A stretch of 9,465 nucleotides of DNA from Bacillota bacterium (GTDB lineage: Bacteria > Bacillota > Clostridia > DSM-8532). Shown here piece after piece: positions 5,077 to 9,465 of the stretch. The DNA lies in NCBI GenBank assembly GCA_023459915.1, contig JAEWSN010000093.1, forward strand, positions 1 to 9,465, in the 5' to 3' direction. How positions within the stretch are numbered: the stretch's first letter is position 1; each line of letters opens with the position of its first letter. Made by a program: the position numbers and the translations under genes. The notes under the pieces were generated by a model that was given only the letters and a program-made list of their open reading frames with translations, did no database searches and had not been told where the DNA came from.

Positions 5077-7623
5077 TCACATCTTGTCGGGGCTTTGCTG
5101 CACGGTTGGGAAGAACAGCACATCCCAGGTCTGCATGTGATCCACGATGACCTCGTCGACCAGAAAGGTCAGGATGGTGGCATAGGTTGCGCGGCGGGTC
5201 CCGCGTGACTGCATCATTTCCGCCGCACGCGCCAGCAAATTCCGATGCGCCTGCGCATGCCGCGCCACCTCCGGATACCCGACCCGGCGCATCAGGGCCT
5301 CCTCGCTCTCAAAATGCGCGCGGATATGTGCCAGCAACGCTTCGAGCCTTCCCCGAATCTCCCGCCGGTCCTTGGGACTCTTGCGGGAAACCGCGTCCAG
5401 CAACGCGTTGCCAAGCGAAACCAGCTGGCGGTGCTCCGCATCGACCGCCGCATGTCCGGATTCCCATTCCGCGCGCCAGACAATGCGCGGCGCGGAGGCT
5501 TCGGTCTCTCCGGCCTGTTGCGCGATGGCAACCCGGTTCCGCCCGGCCTGCTTGGCCTCATACAATGCCGCATCCGCACGCTTGTACAGCGATTCAAAGG
5601 ATTCTCCGATTTCGCGGATTGCCACGCCAAAGCTGGCGGTTTGTCTGCCCGTGACACCATGGGGCGCGGCCTCCATGGCCGCGCGCAGCTTCTCCGCCGC
5701 GCGGGCCGCGCCGGATCCCGTCTGCGGCATCAGCACCATGAACTCCTCCCCGCCGACACGGACAAGAAAATCCGCAGTCCGGATGCTTCGCTGCAGCAGC
5801 CGGGCCGTGTGCTGCAGCACATCGTCTCCCACCGGATGGCCAAAGGTGTCATTGACACGCTTGAAATGATCCAGATCGAGCAGCACAAGCGCAAACATTT
5901 CGCTGTACCGATCCGCACGCATCATCAGTTCATCTTTGATCGACTCAAGGAAAACCCGGTTGTAGCAACCGGTCAAGGGATCGTGCACCGCGGAGGCACG
6001 GAGCTGCGCCTCCTTCTGCCGGGCCTGGGTGACATCCCGCGCGGTGGCATACACATACCGTCCCGCGATGGGACGCGCGTTCCATTCCAACGCCACATAT
6101 CCACCATCCCTGGCGAGCAGGCGGCATACCAGGCCGGTCACCTGCTCCTGGTTGCGAAGCCCTTCCATGGCCTTGAGGACCATGGGCACCTCCTCCCCGT
6201 GGATATAGTCCAGGATTGGCCTTCCCGCGAGCACATGGGGTGGATAGCCCAGAAGCTCCTCGAAACGCGGATTGGTTTTGCTGAAATTTCCCTGTGCGTC
6301 AAAAACGCAGAACGCGTCCGGGCTCAGCTGCAACACATCCTCGAGCTCACGTTCCTGCTGGAATTCCAGTGTCCGGTCATGGTAACTCACCACAAGGCCG
6401 TCAGGCAGACCATCGGCCCCACGAACCACCGTAGCGTTTGCCGAAACATGCCTGGTGACCCCGTCGGCCGAAGTCAACAGCAAATCGGAGGCGGAAACGC
6501 TCCCCTCACCGTGTTTGAGGACCCGGACAACCGGATCCGGCCGGACGATTCCCGTTCCGGGGTCGCGCGGGCTGAAAATATCGGTAAGATACACTCCGCG
6601 GGCCTGTTCCAGTGTCACACCGCCATAAACCTCCGCCAAGGGATTCAGGTGGGTGATGCGTCCGTCTGTGTCCAGAAGGACAATCGCCTCCTGCATGGCG
6701 GACAGGGTGGCGGAGAGAAGCTCCTTTTCCGTGCGCAGGGAAGCCTCGGCGCGAATCCGTTCCACCACCGGCCACACGGTGTTGCCGAGCAGGGTGAGGT
6801 CGAGCACATGCTGTGCCGCGTAATCCCCCTTGCGGTTCGCGACGCCCAGGAGCGCCACAATCCGCCCATCCTGGAGGATGGGGATGGACATGAAATTCAG
6901 GATGGGCACATGCCCGGCCGGAATGCCCTTTTTGCCTGGATGGGGCTGCTCGAAATTGTTCATGACAACAGGCGCCCGCGTCCGTACCACATCCCCCCAG
7001 ACACCGGTCTGCGCCAGCTGGTATTCCACCTGCGCGTCGGGGACACGGCATGCCGCGAGCACATCCTTGGACCAGGCCTGCAGCCGCATGCGCTCCGTGT
7101 CCTCATCGTACAGGAACACATACCCGATGCCGCTTTCGGTAAAGGAGAGGGCCAACCGGAGCATCTGCTGCAGGAAGGCGTCCTCGCTGTCCAGTCCGGA
7201 GGTCATCAGCGCCACATGCGCTTCCTTCACGGCCAGGCTGTGGGCCCGTTCCTGCTCCTGTGCCAGCCGCTGCGTCACATCGCGCGCGCTGGCGTAGACC
7301 AGCCCGTCAACCAGATGGGAGTGCCATTCAAGGGAGACATGATGGCCGTCCTTGTGGCGGTAGCGGTTGATGAAATGCTCCTGGTGGCCGTCTCGGGCAA
7401 ACCGCGCCATCTCCTGACGCGTGTTCTCCACATCATCCGGATGGACATAGGCGAGATAGGGCTGCCCGTTCAATTCCGCCGCCCCATACCCGAGCACCTC
7501 CTCCCAGGCATGGCTCACCTTGACAAAGCGGCCTTCCCGGTCGGCAATGCACATCAGGTCAGGGTTGGCGGACATGAAGGCGATGATGGCGTCTGTATCT
7601 TGTACCGGCGTGTTTTTCGACAA
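5077..7623 (-). CDS. Diguanylate cyclase, PAS-GAF-PAS-PAS-GGDEF with C-terminal hemerythrin
   Basis: This 848-residue cytoplasmic-looking signalling protein probably makes c-di-GMP from two GTP. Domains in order: PAS (about 12-118, ending SARDVTQ), GAF (about 140-290), PAS (about 300-425), PAS (about 430-535, ending TARDVTQ) and GGDEF (about 538-705). The active-site loop is GGEEF (624-628), with metal-site residues in LDLDHFKRVND (Asp583, Asp585). The product-inhibition I-site RTAD (615-618) lies five residues before it. Residues 716-843 form a bacteriohemerythrin domain with all seven di-iron ligands: His731, His770, Glu774, His789, His793, His829 and Asp834. Ligand spacing matches the family. 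No membrane segment is seen. The gene starts with TTG at 7623 because AGGAGG lies six bases upstream; an in-frame ATG at 7659 would add 12 residues but has a weaker site. It follows the polyphosphate kinase gene by 110 bases with no convincing promoter between them. The hemerythrin suggests control by oxygen or redox state; the PAS and GAF ligands are unknown. Confidence 0.93.
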   Translation of the reverse strand: MSKNTPVQDTDAIIAFMSANPDLMCIADREGRFVKVSHAWEEVLGYGAAELNGQPYLAYVHPDDVENTRQEMARFARDGHQEHFINRYRHKDGHHVSLEWHSHLVDGLVYASARDVTQRLAQEQERAHSLAVKEAHVALMTSGLDSEDAFLQQMLRLALSFTESGIGYVFLYDEDTERMRLQAWSKDVLAACRVPDAQVEYQLAQTGVWGDVVRTRAPVVMNNFEQPHPGKKGIPAGHVPILNFMSIPILQDGRIVALLGVANRKGDYAAQHVLDLTLLGNTVWPVVERIRAEASLRTEKELLSATLSAMQEAIVLLDTDGRITHLNPLAEVYGGVTLEQARGVYLTDIFSPRDPGTGIVRPDPVVRVLKHGEGSVSASDLLLTSADGVTRHVSANATVVRGADGLPDGLVVSYHDRTLEFQQERELEDVLQLSPDAFCVFDAQGNFSKTNPRFEELLGYPPHVLAGRPILDYIHGEEVPMVLKAMEGLRNQEQVTGLVCRLLARDGGYVALEWNARPIAGRYVYATARDVTQARQKEAQLRASAVHDPLTGCYNRVFLESIKDELMMRADRYSEMFALVLLDLDHFKRVNDTFGHPVGDDVLQHTARLLQRSIRTADFLVRVGGEEFMVLMPQTGSGAARAAEKLRAAMEAAPHGVTGRQTASFGVAIREIGESFESLYKRADAALYEAKQAGRNRVAIAQQAGETEASAPRIVWRAEWESGHAAVDAEHRQLVSLGNALLDAVSRKSPKDRREIRGRLEALLAHIRAHFESEEALMRRVGYPEVARHAQAHRNLLARAAEMMQSRGTRRATYATILTFLVDEVIVDHMQTWDVLFFPTVQQSPDKM

Positions 7624-7629
7624 CGGAAG

Positions 7630-7635
7630 CCTCCT
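7630..7635 (-). promoter_or_regulatory. Ribosome binding site that sets the TTG start of the cyclase
   Basis: On the minus strand a full AGGAGG is followed by six bases (CTTCCG) and then TTG. This is the best Shine-Dalgarno sequence near the 5' end of the frame, and it would lie inside the coding region if the upstream ATG at 7659 were used. The protein then begins (M)SKNTPVQDTDAI, directly before the first PAS domain. Confidence 0.75.
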
Positions 7636-7733
7636 GTGGCAAATTTCTCCTTGGCACATCCGCGTGGCATGAAACCTACAACGGACCCGCGGATGGGACG
7701 ATGGGACGGTTCGCCCCAAAGGACGACAACGCC

Positions 7734-9272
7734 TTAAAAATCAATTCGCTCCGCCATGCGTTCCGCGACCGTCCGCAGCGCCTTGATGCGCGCATACCGC
7801 TTGTCGTTGGCCTCAACGACCGTCCACGGCGCGTAGGAGGTGCTGGTGCGGAACAGCATTTCATCGACAGCCGCCTCATACTGATCCCATTTTTCCCGGT
7901 TCCGCCAGTCCTCCTCGGTGATCTTCCATTGCTTCCACGGCACGGCCTGCCGCTCCTCAAACCGCTTGAGCTGTTCCTCCCTGTCGATGTGGAGCCAGAA
8001 TTTGACCAGGCTGACCCCGGACTCGGTGAGTTCCTCCTCCAGCTCGTTGATCTCCCGATAGGCACGGCGCCACTCCTCCGGCGTGCAGAAGCCTTCCACC
8101 CGCTCCACCAGCACACGGCCATACCAGGTTCTGTCCAGAATGGACAGGTGACCGGCCTTGGGCACGGTATGCCAGAACCGCCACAGGTAGTGATGCGCCC
8201 GTTCCACCTCATTCGGCGCGGCAATGGGATACACATCGTAGCCGCGGGGATCCATCGGGGATGTGAGCCGGCGGATGTTGCCGCCCTTGCCGGCGGCATC
8301 CCACCCCTCATACAGCACCATCAGCGGCACCCGCTCCCGGTACATGGCGTGCTCCATGTCACGGACCCGGTCCTGCCAGTGGGACAGCGACCCGGCATAG
8401 TCATCCTTGGTCAGGGACAGGGACAAGTCCACCTGGGACAGGATGGCGTTGCGTGTCAGTTCCGACGCCGGCGTGCGGGCGGCACCCTTGTCCGGCGCCA
8501 GGTCCTTGGGCGCGTCCCCCTGCCCCGCCTTTTTTGTGGAGGCGGCCCGGGCCGCCGCTGCCACGCGGTCTTGCAGCGCGCGGGACACCGCTTCGGCAAA
8601 CTGGCTCAGAACAGCAATGGTGGCGTATCGACGGTCCTCGGACGGCACGAAATGCCAGCGGGCGGATTCGGTATCCGTCCGTTCAACCATCGCCTGCACC
8701 GCATCGCGCCACTGCTTGTACTGATCGTTCTGGCGACGATCTTCCCTGGAAACCTTCCAGGCGGTATTCTCATTCTCCCCGAGTGCGTCGAACCGTTTTT
8801 TCTGCTCCTTGCGGCCGATATGGAGGAAGAACTTCAGCACCAGCGTGCCGTCGTCCGCCAACTGCCGCTCGAACGCGTTGATTTCACGGCAGGCCCGTTC
8901 AAAGCCTTTTTCATCGGGTTTTTCGCGATACAGACAGTCGATGGCCTCCAGACACCATCCCCTGTCGAAAACTGTGATGCGCCCTTTGGCTGGGGCGCGC
9001 ACCCAGAAGCGCTTCCAGTAGGGATACCACTTGTCCTCTTCCGAGGGGTTGGCAACATGGACACTGTATCCGCGGGGATCCAGGGTCTGGAGCAACCGGT
9101 TGATTTGCGTGCCCTTGCCGGAGGCTTCCCATCCCTCAAACGCGACCAGTATGGGCAGCCCCGCTTCCCGCGCCTGCCGCTGCAGCTGGCCAATCTGTAT
9201 GGTCAACTCGTCCAGCCGCTCCTTGTATTGCTCCTTGTCGAGCGAAACAGACAGATCCAAATCCTTGAGCAT
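7734..9272 (-). CDS. pap: Polyphosphate:AMP phosphotransferase (two-domain PPK2)
   Basis: This 512-residue enzyme has the tandem-domain form of polyphosphate kinase 2, known in characterised members to use inorganic polyphosphate to convert AMP to ADP. Domain 1 (about 1-235) has Walker A EGWEASGKGT (46-55) and VFDRGW (101-106) at the Walker B position. Domain 2 (about 276-512) has EGWDAAGKGG (322-331), DPRGYDVYPIAAPNE (341-355), YLWRFW (362-367), ILDRTWYGRVLVER (378-391) and the lid-type segment KITEEDWRNREKWDQY (450-465). Domain 2 is close to the PPK2 consensus. Domain 1 departs from it after the Walker B aspartate and in the lid, in line with the known pattern where the C-terminal half carries catalysis. 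The two are joined by an Ala/Lys/Pro-rich linker (about 235-275). ATG at 9272 follows GGGAGG by six bases. It is first of the minus-strand block and may feed adenylate recycling during energy stress. Class I or III activity (ADP use) is less likely with this two-domain length. Confidence 0.92.
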   Translation of the reverse strand: MLKDLDLSVSLDKEQYKERLDELTIQIGQLQRQAREAGLPILVAFEGWEASGKGTQINRLLQTLDPRGYSVHVANPSEEDKWYPYWKRFWVRAPAKGRITVFDRGWCLEAIDCLYREKPDEKGFERACREINAFERQLADDGTLVLKFFLHIGRKEQKKRFDALGENENTAWKVSREDRRQNDQYKQWRDAVQAMVERTDTESARWHFVPSEDRRYATIAVLSQFAEAVSRALQDRVAAAARAASTKKAGQGDAPKDLAPDKGAARTPASELTRNAILSQVDLSLSLTKDDYAGSLSHWQDRVRDMEHAMYRERVPLMVLYEGWDAAGKGGNIRRLTSPMDPRGYDVYPIAAPNEVERAHHYLWRFWHTVPKAGHLSILDRTWYGRVLVERVEGFCTPEEWRRAYREINELEEELTESGVSLVKFWLHIDREEQLKRFEERQAVPWKQWKITEEDWRNREKWDQYEAAVDEMLFRTSTSYAPWTVVEANDKRYARIKALRTVAERMAERIDF

Positions 9273-9344
9273 GACGCGCCTCCCGGATGAAGAATGCGCG
9301 GCACCCCCGTTGCGGGGATCCCACCCTTCCTATTCTACCCAAAA

Positions 9345-9356
9345 AACGCATGCGTT
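9345..9356. promoter_or_regulatory. 12-bp palindrome upstream of the polyphosphate kinase gene
   Basis: AACGCATGCGTT is a perfect palindrome 73-84 bases before the start codon at 9272. On the minus strand it is followed by a T/G run and TAGAAT (9337-9332), a good -10 match, but the matching -35 (TAATAA at 9360-9355) is poor. If that promoter is real, the palindrome lies in its spacer, a place for a regulator. A small hairpin CCCCG-TTG-CGGGG (9305-9317) lies in the presumed leader. No gene is seen in 9273-9465. Confidence 0.35.
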
Positions 9357-9359
9357 ATT

Positions 9360-9422
9360 ACTCCGGCCGTTGAATGTCCAAAACAATTTCATCCTGAATG
9401 ATTCTCTCACAACGGCCGGAGT
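9360..9422. repeat. 13-bp inverted repeat enclosing a 37-base AT-rich segment
   Basis: ACTCCGGCCGTTG (9360-9372) and CAACGGCCGGAGT (9410-9422) are perfect reverse complements. The 37 bases between them are distinctly AT-richer and contain TGAATG twice (9371-9376 and 9395-9400). If the arms are counted as 12 bases, TTA flanks both sides (9358-9360 and 9422-9424), as a short target duplication would. There is no T-run on either side, so an intrinsic terminator is unlikely. It may be a tiny mobile-element remnant, a regulatory hairpin or a paired binding site. Confidence 0.7.
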
Positions 9423-9465
9423 TATGACCGTTTCGGATATTTTGACGCCACCGCAATAGCAAAAT

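Noticed and set aside
5245..7737. 830-codon open frame on the plus strand
   Set aside because: It lies antisense to the cyclase gene, whose PAS, GAF, GGDEF and hemerythrin motifs are unmistakable. The translation shows no recognisable domain and is rich in His, Arg, Gly and Gln, as expected of a mirror frame in GC-rich DNA.
7701..9290. 529-codon open frame on the plus strand
   Set aside because: It is antisense to the well-conserved two-domain PPK2 gene, has no plausible ribosome site and shows no family motif.

Overview
The window is GC-rich bacterial chromosome (by eye, near 60% G+C) with tight Shine-Dalgarno spacing and seven intact protein genes. They form two convergent blocks. The genes look like those of a free-living, probably Gram-negative heterotroph: a LacI-type sugar regulator, a Gfo/Idh/MocA dehydrogenase, a PAS/GAF/GGDEF/hemerythrin signalling protein and a two-domain polyphosphate kinase 2. 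I cannot name the phylum. I see no rRNA, tRNA, CRISPR array, transposase or phage gene, and no gene-free stretch over 300 bases.

Plus-strand block (1-4043): a galactose-mutarotase-fold protein (106-993); a CytR-like LacI-family regulator (1145-2137) with its own sigma70 promoter and an operator-like palindrome over the expected transcription start; a Gfo/Idh/MocA oxidoreductase (2295-3335); and an NADPH-dependent FMN reductase (3477-4043). The first three fit a small carbohydrate-processing locus under local repressor control. The FMN reductase follows an unusually AT-rich intergenic region with a 14-bp palindrome and is probably expressed separately. Three tandem copies of a 26-bp unit begin inside the stop codon of the LacI gene.

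Minus-strand block (9272 down to 4158, read right to left): a two-domain polyphosphate:AMP phosphotransferase (7734-9272); an 848-residue diguanylate cyclase with PAS-GAF-PAS-PAS-GGDEF-hemerythrin architecture and a TTG start (5077-7623); and a YihY/BrkB membrane protein (4158-5015). A perfect 17-bp inverted repeat with a 3-nt loop separates the last two. This block joins polyphosphate/adenylate metabolism with c-di-GMP signalling that may respond to oxygen or redox state. Co-transcription of the three is inferred from orientation and short gaps only.

The blocks meet at 4044-4157, where a hairpin followed by four T residues could end transcription. The right end (9273-9465) has no gene but holds a 12-bp palindrome and a 13-bp inverted repeat bounding a short AT-rich segment.

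I do not see a clearly new multi-gene system. The best leads are the hemerythrin-terminated cyclase and its neighbours, the hinge-residue and operator pairing of the LacI-type regulator, and the three unexplained repeat or palindrome structures.
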